This document shows, piece by piece, positions 12,567 through 23,000 of a DNA stretch of 64,000 nt (positions are counted from its first letter, which is position 1; each line of letters starts with the position of its first letter). The stretch spans positions 10,139,383 to 10,203,382 of the forward strand of contig NC_084670.1 of the NCBI RefSeq assembly GCF_028389875.1, in the 5' to 3' direction. The notes beneath the pieces are model-generated. The model saw only the letters and a list, made by a program, of their open reading frames with translations. It was not told the DNA's origin and searched no databases. The position numbers were made by a program, and so were the translations under genes. The DNA comes from Rhea pennata (taxonomy: Eukaryota; Chordata; Aves; Rheiformes; Rheidae).

Positions 12567-15500
12567 ACACACAGCTGAGATTCTGTTTGGGACAAAGACA
12601 AATAATTTGTTATTCTTTTTTTTCTGAAGAGCTTTATATTTCAGACAAAGGTTCTTAAGATTTAAAATTTAAATTAACAAAAGCATACTTTGCACAGATT
12701 TGAGGCAGAATACAGTTTACTTACAAAGTCGTTATGGTAAACTCAAGGAAAAAATTAAGTTCACAGAAGAGCAGTAAAACATACTCACTTTGTCCTATAC
12801 ACATGTATATAACCATGGAAAGCATGAAGGTTATTGCAAGAATCTGCATTCATATGAAATTATCCAGCTACCTGCTCAAATGATTTGGCTTACACAGCAA
12901 CCTATGCAACAGTTCTGGATGATGTCAAACTCCACATAACCCTACTGTAGAAAGTTTTAGGAGAGTTGGTGATTTGGAGAATTAAAATTGAGAGAATGAG
13001 AACTAAAGAAGGCATTTACTTTCTTTCTAAACAGGATGAATTGGCATAGAAAAGCAATTATGCCAAAATCACATTCCAACAATAATTCCATGAGTTTATG
13101 GAACATACACAGAAATCTTCACTCCATATAAGAGGAAACTCAGTTGGTTCATCGTCTCTTCAAACCTTATTTATGATAAAGAACGCTAATCACTTACCTA
13201 CTGTTCTCTTTTGTACACTGTGTCAATATCCATTTCTGCTTCTTTTTGCATCTCATTCCCTCAAATCACTCCTCCATATTGGTCGAAATGTGGCATGAAT
13301 ACATGCCTTCTGAATAATAAAGAACTCCAGCACACACATATTAAGCTCCTATGATTTAGGCTGGTACTTAGCAAATACATTATTTTACCTAGCCATCTCC
13401 CTTCTCTGGATATTTAGAACAATTATATTACTTCTTTGCAAAACTGTTCTGAGGTTGCTACAATGCTCCCTTCAATCCACAAACCACGTACAGTCATCCT
13501 TGTTTTTGAATGAAATCATTTTAAGCTAAAATCATACAAGATCTTATCTAAGCAAAGGCAACGCCAAATGCTCTGTCCCAAATCTCTAGTATGTACAGCA
13601 ATCAAGAAGTATTTATAGCTCATACTGACTTACTTTGTTAAACACCAACTTAAGGTTTACAGCAAGATATCAGGTCAGATTCACTCCTAGCATAAACTGA
13701 TATAAATCAGACCATTTACAACAAGGATGAATCGAGTTTATTATTACTCAACTATAGCCCCTTTACTTCACGCTACTCTATGGCAAGCTGCCAATGAGGG
13801 GGTTAAATTCAATCAAAAACACACTTTCAACCTAAAGGTAGCACTGACTATGTAGAGGCTATTCAATCGCCTGCATTAGGGTTCTCTGCGGGGCTTTTAC
13901 AAGGCTAAGCCAAGGATGTGTGCTTGGGGGAAAAAAAAAAAAAAAAAAAAAGAAGTGTTGCACTCCAGAACCTCAGTTACATTTCATCCCACTTCCTTGT
14001 TCACACTCTTAGAGAAAATGTTTTCCACTAGGATGCAGTCAAACTAACTTTTACTTCAACTACCTCAGACTCTCTCTCTCCAAGCTTACCCAGCATCTGC
14101 TAAGCAGAGTCCAAGAGAGCAGAAAAGCTCACCACTGCCAGCTTACTGTGTTACTGTCAGCTCATAACACAGGATTTAAGAACTTCATGTGCAATGAATA
14201 TAAAGACCAAAATTAAAGCAAACTTATGTTTGTTATTATCTGGATTTCCCTTTCCAGGCTTCAAAATAAAACAAATACAGTATATGCAAAGTTAAACTTC
14301 CCCCCCCTTCATTTTTAGCCACAAATACAATTTAAGTAGCAATGACTCATTTGAATTCCTGCTACAAAACTGATCTTTACCCAATTATATTAGTCTATCA
14401 AGTCAAAGGTATTTATATTTCTAAACATGGGGCAGCAACCACACAAGGTACTTCAGTCCTGAGGCTACATTAACGGTTTGGAGAAAGCCTTTAATGAAAG
14501 CCTACAAAATTTCCCTACAGCTTAAGCTCATTTGTTTGGTATGTACCAGACACAATTTGACCTTAACAAAATGGTTTAATGACAGCTATGAACCTTTCAT
14601 CCCGCAATTTAATTTAAAGAATAAAGTGGTTTGAATGAGAGTATATAATTTGAGGTTAAAATCCTTCAGAGCTAGAGTCATAAAGGCACTTTTCTGTCTG
14701 GACAAAATTTATATAACCAAGTTGTATGGTAGTGAGGACTGGGATATAATGTCAGCATGAAGAAACTGCAATGGCACTGCCAGAGCATCACCAGAATAGA
14801 ACACACAGAACATGTCTGTGTGAGGACTTGCGGTTTTTTTCCATCAATAGTTTCAGAAACATAGGCATAGTTACAGTTCTTAGTCGTTTCTCTAAGTGGA
14901 GGTATGGATAAACCTCGATCCTTCAAGGCTTTCAAGTGAGAAAAATATACACATCTGCTCATTTAAAAAAAAACGTTTCAGATCCAACACACACGTGTTA
15001 GGAAGCATTCAGCCTTAATTGTTTTTGCAATTATCAAACAGAATACAATGCAATTAAGACTTGTTTTAGGGGGAAAAAAAAGCAGCAGCAGCATTTTACA
15101 CTACCTATGTATTTGATCTTCTTTCTTAGGTACTTGCTCTGTTTTAAAATACTGTAAATATGTATTTGGAAAACTAAAAATGCAAAAAAATCCAGCAGAA
15201 GGTATTCTCACCCTAACTATCTGTTTTAAACTCTTCAAAGAGAAAGAATTAGACTAATTTTATATGGTCAAAATACATTTCAACTTCTGGCATATTCTAT
15301 TACAGAACAAAACTTTAGTTTGAGTTCTAACATTTAACTTTTACAACTTAGAAGGGTAACACAGGGTCAGAAAACCAATTCCTGGCAATGCCTATTGTAT
15401 CAGTTCTTATGTTTAAGAGACAGGCTCCAGAAGAAATGGATCTTGACCCTATGATTTTCAAGTCATATATTCTCAGATAGCATACAGGATCTTGCATCCT

Positions 15501-16376
15501 TCCGCAGACCGCAAAATCCACAGTCCAACCTGCACGGGTGCAACATCACAGCTCCGCAGTCACTTACGTGGCCATGCATACGTGTAGGATCCACCCACAA
15601 GGATCAGATTGCAGGAGAGGCCCCAAGACCAACGCACAGCAGCCTCTCATTCACTGCTGTCCAAGTATTTAATAACTTCTCTGAAGATGCAATCTTGCCT
15701 TTCCTCCTACACACTGCCTACAATCAGTGCTCCCTTATGAATTACTGCTAGCAGGCACTCTGTTGCAACGTCCAAAACCACAGAGCGGGTGTCCCACTGC
15801 ACAAAGGCGCTGCAGGAGCGCATACAGCCCGGCTGGTGGAGGATCCCGGGCGTGCTGAGGAAGGAAAAGGCAGGATAGGAAAAGACCCCGTGCTGCTGGA
15901 CAGCCCGCCGGACAGCGCAACGGGCGGGGGAGCCCCTCTCGGGGCAAGGCCCCTTGCCCTCCCCGCTGCGGCCGGCTCCCCTGCGGCCCGGGCGGCAGGG
16001 GAAGCCCTCGGGGCGGGCGGCGCAGCGCCGGCGGCGCGGCAGGTCAGCGCCGCGGCTGGGAAGCGGGGCTCCGAGCCGCAGCCCCCCGCGCCGCGGCTGC
16101 GCAGGCGGCAGCTAACGGAGGGGTGAGGGTCAGCGACTCGCACGTGAACGCCTGCGCGGGCGGGGCGCGGGAGAAGGGCCGAGCGCCGGCCCGCGGGGGC
16201 GACGCGGCCGCGAGCCGCGGCGGGGGCGGCGGCGGCGCCTACGAGCCCCAGCGTGCCCCGCGCCGCCGCCGCCGCCGCGCAGAGCCCCGCGCCGCCCTCA
16301 CCTCCACGATGCGGGCGCACTGCGTCCCCTTGCCCGCCCCGGGCCCGCCGAGGACGAAGACGACCACGGGCTTCAT
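2414..16376 (-). CDS. CMPK1: UMP-CMP kinase (cytidine/uridine monophosphate kinase 1), six coding exons
   Basis: Transfers phosphate from ATP to UMP, CMP or dCMP, mainly in the cytosol, supplying pyrimidine diphosphates. Coding segments (minus strand, in order) are 16376-16302, 6675-6529, 5658-5506, 4191-4115, 4027-3931 and 2455-2414. They join in frame to 196 codons plus stop, the length I recall for the human enzyme. Visible motifs: P-loop [10 protein letters not shown] (residues 10-19), NMP-binding [10 protein letters not shown] (30-39), FLIDGFPRN in exon 3, and the lid segment [16 protein letters not shown] (130-145). The start is the ATG at 16374-16376, matching the family MKP start. The frame stays open further upstream, but its only earlier ATG (16823) lies in promoter-like DNA. 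Introns are about 9.6 kb, 0.87 kb, 1.3 kb, 87 bp and 1.5 kb, and all are GT-AG. The gene is head-to-head with STIL. Identity is secure; the exact 5' end of the mRNA is not visible. Confidence 0.97.
3931..4027 (-). CDS. CMPK1: CMPK1 coding exon 5 (residues 151-183)
   Basis: Follows an intron of only 87 bp, with a CTAG acceptor and a GTAAGT donor. Encodes [20 protein letters not shown] and then the [12 protein letters not shown] segment, ending in phase 0. Confidence 0.95.
4115..4191 (-). CDS. CMPK1: CMPK1 coding exon 4 (residues 126-150 plus two bases)
   Basis: TAG acceptor, GTATCA donor; the last codon is split (AG|A, Arg151). Encodes the lid region [16 protein letters not shown]. Residue 129 reads Gly (GGC), where I recall Glu in the human protein (ICIERC). 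Confidence 0.94.
4196..4216. repeat. (AAAT)n microsatellite in CMPK1 intron 3
   Basis: Short run of AAAT units immediately upstream (in gene direction) of the exon 4 acceptor. A second AAT/AAAT-rich run lies at 4755-4792. No gene is seen in the surrounding intron. Confidence 0.8.
5506..5658 (-). CDS. CMPK1: CMPK1 coding exon 3 (residues 75-125)
   Basis: ATAAG acceptor and GTAAT donor, phase 0 at both ends. Encodes [19 protein letters not shown], the GFPRN substrate-binding turn, and the VLFFDCDNE strand. Confidence 0.96.
6529..6675 (-). CDS. CMPK1: CMPK1 coding exon 2 (residues 26-74)
   Basis: Preceded by a TTTCAG acceptor and followed by a GTAAGG donor, phase 0 at both ends. Carries the NMP-binding motif [14 protein letters not shown] and the helix through [12 protein letters not shown]. 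Confidence 0.96.
11849..11868. repeat. (CA)n microsatellite
   Basis: CA-repeat of about ten units preceded by a short poly-A, within CMPK1 intron 1. Confidence 0.9.
12535..12565. repeat. Poly(A) tract, 31 bp
   Basis: Uninterrupted adenines followed by a short CA run. No target-site duplication or element body was recognised beside it, so a retroposon tail is not demonstrated. Confidence 0.9.
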
Positions 16377-16740
16377 GAGGAGGAGGAGGCGGCGGCGGAG
16401 CAGCAGCAGGGCCGCGGCGGCAGCGGGCGCGGGGCGGGCGGCGGCAGCGGGCGCGAGCGGCAGACACCGGGGCCCTGACGGAGACTGAGACTGAGGCGGA
16501 GCCGCCGCCGCGCACCGGCCGCTGAGGTGTCTCCGCGCACAGGGAAAGTGCTTCCGGGTCCCGGCGGGGCGGGGCGGGCGGGGCGGCGGCCGGCGCACGT
16601 GCAGCGCCGGCGCGGGCGGGGCCGCTGCCGCCGGCGGGCGCTGGCGGCCGCAGCGGGCCGTGGTGCGGCAGCGGGCGCTGCGCTGCGCTGCGGGAGCAGT
16701 ACGGCGTGCTCCCAAGCACGACGAGCCAAGGCGCGTACCT
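15830..16740 (-). promoter_or_regulatory. CMPK1: CMPK1 CpG-island promoter region
   Basis: Dense CpG sequence spanning coding exon 1 and its 5' flank. Clustered GC boxes (GGGCGG-type, Sp1/KLF) lie at 16564-16590. I see no TATA box. This is typical of a housekeeping promoter. The transcription start is not determined but should lie between 16377 and about 16600. The long open frames across this block on both strands result from GC richness. Confidence 0.8.
16302..16376 (-). CDS. CMPK1: CMPK1 coding exon 1 (residues 1-25)
   Basis: Encodes the initiator Met and the P-loop, and ends in CARIVE followed by a GTGAGG donor (phase 0). The Kozak context is weak (C at -3). The exon lies in a CpG island. 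Confidence 0.95.
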
Positions 16741-18060
16741 CCTAACCCGGGGTGCACGCTCGCACCCCTAGTTGTGTGTCCAGCGCGCTGTCCTCCTAAT
16801 CCGAACGCAGTCTGAAGCTGCATCGCTCTGCCCTACTCCAACGTGCGATGCTCCGTTCTCCTGCTCCAGCGTGGAATGTTTTAACGTTTAACGTGCATTA
16901 CGCAGTTCCCCGTCTGCAATTTGCCTCATTAGATTTGAAGGGTGCCCCAGAGAAGCAGTTTTCTGGTTTCTTTCTCAGCCTTGGATCACCATAGGGTGTC
17001 AGTAGCGCCTGTCCCCAAGTAGCTGGGCGACAGGAGTGGCTGATGGACTGAGGGCAGAGACAGTGAGTAGCGCTGGAGGCTGAGATCATGTGGAAGTGGA
17101 CTGGAGCAGGATGACAGCAGATAAAAAGTCCAACTTTACTTTTTTTTCTGGAGCTTCAGATGAGGATTTTGCTGATTAAAAATACAGAATTGGACCCTTG
17201 GGCACAAAACAAGCGTGTGGCTATGACCAAACTGCCTTCAGGTCTATGCATATACATTGCTTGTCCAGCGTCAGGCTTATCTGTGCTACGTTTGCTCTTC
17301 ACCAACACCTCTACCCTGCCTGTATAGCATGAACCACAGCTTTCACTGGTTGAAACACAACAGCAAGTTCAGTAACAGGAAGACTGTTCTCTCTTCAAGA
17401 TGACCATGCGCCTGCTGTCCGTTGCAGGCTGAATGTTGGGTTGTATGTGGATCCCGAAGCACTACTGCGGCTGACATTGCTAAATAATCCATCTTAGATT
17501 AAAATTAGTCAGTCATGGGTACATCAGAAAGGCAGAGCGTGGACCATACATTTATGTCTTTTTATTGGCTTGTTTACTCTGTTTGAGCCTAATACATTTT
17601 AGTGTGGATCCAGCTGACCTGGGTTTCATGGTTTACACTGCGGATGCTCACCTTGAGCAGTACGTGGATTCTGAGATTTGGGCAAAGCGGCTGTCCTTAC
17701 TGCTGCCATGGAAACTGCTTCTGTGCAGGAATTGCTGTCCCAACCGGCACCCTGCAACCGGCTGTAGGAGCGGTAGCAACCACGTCTCAACTGCAGCCAC
17801 AAGGAAATGCTTGGGTAAAGTTTACCCAGGCTGTGCAAACATCGCGGTAGTCAGACCATAACTGAGCCACCCATATGTTTTGCGTGGCTTAGTATTAGCT
17901 TTGTGGGATCGTTCATGCGCAGGGATAGCTGGTTTTGAAAGAGCAAGGCCTGAGGGATGCCTTGGCCTAAGTAATGCAGCAGGACCATGCTGGTGGAGGA
18001 GTTCTGGCCCATGCTGTAGGTTTGGCAAGAGCTGCTGGAACTGTGAAAGCCTGGTGAGAG
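16741..18060. other. CMPK1-STIL intergenic interval, no gene recognised
   Basis: Separates two divergently transcribed genes. The part at 16,741-17,560 is unremarkable. The part at 17,560-18,060 has intermediate GC content and short overlapping open frames on both strands that I cannot match to any family; it could be a decayed retrocopy or non-coding transcript sequence. See findings. Confidence 0.6.
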
Positions 18061-18960
18061 CCTGAAGCAGCGGTGAGAGCTGGGGCAGCGCCCCCGCGCC
18101 AGGGCAGGCCCGGCGAGCCAGCGCGGCCTGGACGAGCTCCCTCCCCGCGGGCTTCTCCACGGAGACTCGAGCAAAGGAGACGGTGAGGTGAAGCCTCTGC
18201 TCTGCCGCTACCCTTCCGCGGCAGGGGCTTGGTTTGACGGGCAGCCTCCCGCCCCGCCTGCGCCCTGCGGCAGTGCCGCGGCTGGCGGCTCCCTCCGCCC
18301 CGCCGCCGGCGCCTGGGATGGCGGCGGCCCGCCGCGCTGCCATGGCAACCACGCCGCGGCCTCTGCGCCTGCGCGCTCCCCGCCCTCCCGCGGACCGTTT
18401 GTGAGCTCGCTGCGCTGCGTTTTTAAATCCCCTGCGCGCGCGCGCTGGCGGTTGGTTCCCAGGGGTGCGGTTTGATTGGTGGAGCCGGTGGGTCTCTGCC
18501 GCACTTCTATTGGGCGAGAGAGGGTGGGGGAGGCGGGAGCAGTGCTCGCTGCGCCTTTCTATTGGCCGGGAAGAGTTGGCGGCCCCGGGCGCGGCGTCAG
18601 TCCTCGGCGGAGGAAGGTGCCGGAGCGGAGCGGGGCGGGACGGACTGAGCGGCCGCCCGAGCGGCGGCGGCGGCAGGTGAGGCGGTGACCGGTGCCTCTC
18701 CTCCGGGAGCGCGGCCGTCGTCAGGCCTTGCGGGAACGGGTGTCGCTGGCCGCTCGGCCCCTCGCTTAGGGCACGCTGACAGGCCCCTGCGGCGCCGGGG
18801 GAGGGGGGAGGGGCCGCGGGCGCCCCGCACGGAGCCCGCGCTCCGCGGCTCGCAGCGGCGGAGACCGCCCGGGAAGGGGCCGCGGTGCCGCTCCTTGCGA
18901 GACTGCATCGCTGGGAGCCTTTCGGGTCACGCTCCGGGCTCGGTGCCTGTCTGCGAGTGC
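18060..18960 (+). promoter_or_regulatory. STIL: STIL CpG-island promoter with three NF-Y (CCAAT) boxes
   Basis: CpG-dense block containing three inverted CCAAT boxes (ATTGG) at 18475-18479, 18509-18513 and 18561-18565, all in the same orientation. They lie upstream of a probable first exon ending at 18676. An E2F-like TTGGCGG lies at 18576-18582. No TATA box is seen. Tandem NF-Y boxes about 30-50 bp apart are characteristic of cell-cycle promoters, which fits a gene peaking in G2/M. The start site is inferred to be near 18,590-18,610. Confidence 0.75.
18600..18676 (+). other. STIL: STIL non-coding (or partly coding) exon 1
   Basis: Ends in GGCAG followed by a strong GTGAGG donor at 18677. 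It leaves two bases (AG) that would join the next exon in frame as Arg before Phe. The frame is open upstream but has no convincing initiator, so I treat the exon as untranslated. The 5' boundary is an estimate. Confidence 0.55.
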
Positions 18961-19942
18961 AGCGCGGGTTGTTAGGGTCCGGCTGTTTCTGATGTACGTT
19001 CACAAAAATCTCGTGGAACCGGTGCGGCTTTATAAACCTGCTTAACACACAGAGCCGGAGAAACCTCCCCGTTACAGGGCTAAGTTAGGCACCTGTTTTG
19101 TAAAGCATTTGCCCTTTAACGGGAGTCTGTCGGCTATCGTAGGAAGCATAAGAGATGCTTGTGAGTTTCCTACAGGGCAGCTGTAAATGTAGAGAACTTC
19201 TTTCCTGAGGACTCAGGGAAGTACAAAGAAAACATCTTGGTGAGCTTTGAAGCTTCAAATACTTAAAAAGGAAGTTGGGATAATGGGATATTGGCCAAGT
19301 GTTCAATATTTTACTTAATGTGGCTTTTAAAATTAAATTCTACCTGTGTATATCAGTTTGTGACTACAGAATAATTTGTTCAGGCTAGTTTGAGGTGTGA
19401 TCGCAACTTGTGTATTATGTTATTTGACTTTAAGATAATGTTATTTTAAAAGTCTTCAAAACTTAAATGAAGTGAATGTTCACCTTAAATACTGAGTAAA
19501 ACTGCTAGGGCATTTGACAACTAACCTAGTGTTATGCCTTCTGAATTTTCTTCTTTTCTGTGCCATGGAGCTTTCTGCTGAAATATTCTGTTGATCTTTT
19601 CTGAGATGTAGTTAGAACAGCTTCATTTCAGGAGCCGTATCCTGCAAGCTTGTGTTTTGGCCATGCATTTTCTAAGACTGTGTGAAGGAACTGTCCAGTA
19701 GAAAATGAATGTCCCATACTCACTTTGTGTTTCATATCCTTGACAACTTCATAGGGCAAAGTTCCCGATTCATTGGTTGAGCCTTAAAAACAACAAACAA
19801 AAAAACCCTTATGTAGGCTATTTGTTTTTATTATCAGCTTATTCCTTTGCCCATTTTGATAAATGCTATATGAAAGTATTGAGCTAAATCCATTTTGCTT
19901 TTTTTTCTTTGCTGTATTCTCCCCAGATTTGTTCCAGAAAGG

Positions 19943-20034
19943 ATGGTCCCTTTCAGTTTTCCTTTGACAAAGTGTGCACTTTGGGACCCAGTCCCTATGG
20001 GAGATGTCGTTGGTTCACATATCAGCTATTACAG
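19943..20034 (+). CDS. STIL: STIL coding exon 1 (residues 1-30)
   Basis: The exon begins at 19927 after CCCCAG. The ATG at 19943 gives [18 protein letters not shown]. It ends in a split Arg codon (AG) before a GTATAA donor. The 16 bases before the ATG keep the frame open and read like the family's N-terminal RF...R. Confidence 0.85.
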
Positions 20035-23000
20035 GTATAAATAACTTTCTTGATTTAACCATGACTTGCCTTAAATTTTATGATTCATAGTTTTCTTTTC
20101 CTCTTTTGAATCTGGTGTATGGGACCTAAGGGGAAAAGAAAGAGCCAGCATGTTTGTAAGAATACAGAGCTTTTCACTGGAAATACTTGAGGACTGCAGT
20201 TTTGGTGGTGTATCACAGTCAATTGGGTTTGAGGTGCCTCATGCTAAAGTAACTTGCAATTTCTTTCAGTTTCCTTCCAAAATGGAAAGATGTAAAAGTA
20301 AATGCATACTTGTTTTCTTTAGCCTACCCTTCTGTATTTATGAACAAGAATGTGTATTACAATTGAATAAAAATAGCATGCTTCAAGTAAAAGAAATCAG
20401 AACTTTCAGTATTTAATCCAGATGTTTGAGTTAAATTTAGTTTTAATATATAATTTTATCTGGAATGAGTCTAGATGCAAATCTGAAGCAGTTGTGAATT
20501 TATAGGGTGAGGAATACCTAACCTCACTTACAAAACAAATACAGATTTAAAAACTGGTCCTTATTACTTAGGGATAATATATATGTAGATGTTGTTTTAA
20601 AAATCTTATTCTAGATATTAAAACACATCTAAGAATATTATTGTGAGTAGGGGAAGAACACAGAACATTTAATTTCTGTAGCAATGGAAAGTACTGACTG
20701 AGAGGTGGGTAGATTTTACATAGAAGTCAGAGGGCCTCTGCATGTCCTTGCCACATAATGTTCTTTGAATGTAAATTAAGCCCTTGGTGCTGAATTCCTC
20801 ACCTTGCTCACCAAGTTTTAATAGTGAGGCACAGCATGCAAAGTTTAAGGGCATTGTTGCTGATCAGTTGTCTAATTTTCAGCCCTTGGTGATTAGAGGC
20901 TTTCTCTTTCTTAAGGCATGTTTACTGGTAATCCTCTCTAGTAGTTTGAATATAGTAATTACTAATTTTTATTTTATGAAGATACTTCACTTGGTTAATC
21001 TTGATCAGATAGGATTTAAATCATCATTGCAGCATTCATGTAGGCCAGTAGCCTCACTGTTTCAACTTTGACCTCTCTAAAAATCAAAATCTATAAGCTA
21101 CATAAAGCTAAAATAAAATCAATATTAACTGCACTAGCTTCCAAACTTAGTTACTTTTTTTTTTTTAACAGATGTAAAAATATTGGTAATTACCTATTTT
21201 TCTGCAGGTGTAGTTCATGTATGTTCATGTGCCCAGTCTTTGCTCTTTTAAATATCTATACTAAATTCTATACTAAAATGAAAGAACTCCATTGCAAAAT
21301 TATTCAAGCTTTTTGACCATTCTGTTGCTTTATTTTAAGAGACTATTTAAATGCTGTGTGTTTTGGTCTTAGTGTTGCTGACGTCTTCCTCCTTCTATTG
21401 AAATAATTCATAGTTGTTGTTAATCTTTATTTGTTCATGTAAAAATGTTTTTAGTTGAAAAGCTCTTTTCTCTCCTCCTTATTTATTCTGTATAGAAAGA
21501 ATTATTCCCCTTTGTTTGCTCAGCCAGTCAACCTGAAATTATCTTGTTGGAATGGTCTTGCAGTGCATTCTGTGTAGCCACTCCAGTTAAAATACATTTT
21601 TTTAAAACATGAATGATAAAAGACATATACAGAACACCAGATAAAATTCCATTCAAGTTTTATACAATGTTGTTAATTTTTCCCTTTCTGCTGTTAAGCA
21701 CTTTGGACTGTTACTGTATATTTTATTTTAATAAGACAATAAAAGGCCTGGAATTTCTTACAATATATAAAACGTTTCTTTGTATATGTGTATATATGTA
21801 TATAAAAAAAGGCATGTAAATAATTTTGATGTTAAACTTGCTCATTGTTTTTTTGTTAGAAACCCAAAAATATTGGTAATGGAGAAGACCCTGCGTCTTG
21901 CCTATCGTCATGCTAAGCAGAATGAAAAGCAATTGTTTTCCTGTTTTTTGCTGGGGACCCTCACAGTGGATGATGGTAACTTTTCAAAAAATCAGGCAAA
22001 CAGACAATATTGGGTGCTTAACAAGGCTTTATCAAGTAGACTGATTTACTGGTCTTTAGATAATGTTTTACGTTTGATCAGGCAGGAATTTAGGTATGAT
22101 TTTTTTTTTTTCCTCTCCAGATGGGGAAGGCGTAACAGTAACAATAGACCGTTTTGATCCTGGTCGAGAAGTTGCTAGTGGATCTGGCAAAATTCCAACT
22201 GCTTCCCTTCCTGGAGACTTTTTGATTCCATGTACAGTTAATTCTTGGGGACCTTCTTCAGATGGCATTACAGTGCATAGAGCTGAAGATATCAGTTTGA
22301 CTTTTAAGGTAAACCTGGCAGCTTCTGGCTCTCTTAAACTATCTTACAGATAAGAGATTGCACAGTGCACTGGTTTTGATTTTTTTTTCTTTTTTTTCCC
22401 TGCACATCAATTTAAAACAAATTCAGGTAATAGATTTGAAGTAGTGGCTGAAGGAAGACTTTACCCAGTTGAGTGAAATGAGCTGCTTAGTTGTCATTAA
22501 AGATCTTATTTGAAACTATTAAAATCACTAACTTCCACATATTTAAAGATAATGCACTTGAATCTCAAACTAAGAGCTTGCTCTCTGACTATAGTTTTCC
22601 AGCTACTCTAACCACCAAAATGAGCAACACAACTGTGATAGCAACAAACTTAAAGAAGAAAAAGCATCTTTTTCTTTTATATGCATCATGATGAAGTTGC
22701 AGTGTTTATGCAACAGCTGGTAAAAAGTATTGCTAGGCAAGTGACTTGCAAGAAAATGTTTATCCATGTTGGCTACTAGCTATAGCTGAAATGTATATCT
22801 GTCTCTTCTATACTCTACTGTAAACGTAGTCCAGTAAATACCTTCTACTCTGGTAAACATTTACCTGTAAATGTTGTTGTGTGTATTTTTATAATACAAA
22901 CTGAGTCTTAATTTTTCTCTAAGCTTTCTCATGATGGTACGCCCACATTTAAAATACAAATTTATTGAATGCAAATAAGTTTTGATACGTCACCTTGAAC

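Larger units (their letters stand above)
6676..16301 (-). other. CMPK1 intron 1, no gene recognised
   Basis: 9.6 kb of AT-rich intronic sequence. The open frames are short and none resembles a known protein. It holds a (CA)n run near 11850-11868, long adenine runs at 12535-12565 and about 13930-13951, and scattered A-rich patches. I see no intact transposon. A fragment near 14690-14830 weakly recalls a LINE-type reverse-transcriptase tail and is listed as a finding. The end next to exon 1 (from about 15,830) becomes GC-rich as it enters the CpG island. Confidence 0.8.

Noticed and set aside
15748-16719. 323-codon minus-strand frame over the CMPK1 CpG island
   Set aside because: It is out of frame with the CMPK1 coding exon, is Ala/Pro/Arg-rich, and is explained by GC content.
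17822-19048. 408-codon minus-strand frame across the STIL promoter
   Set aside because: It runs antisense through the STIL first exon and island with low-complexity composition; it is a GC-driven shadow.
19200-19230. Possible upstream STIL coding exon ending at a GTGAGC donor
   Set aside because: Its frame and peptide do not resemble the STIL N-terminus and the phase does not clearly fit.
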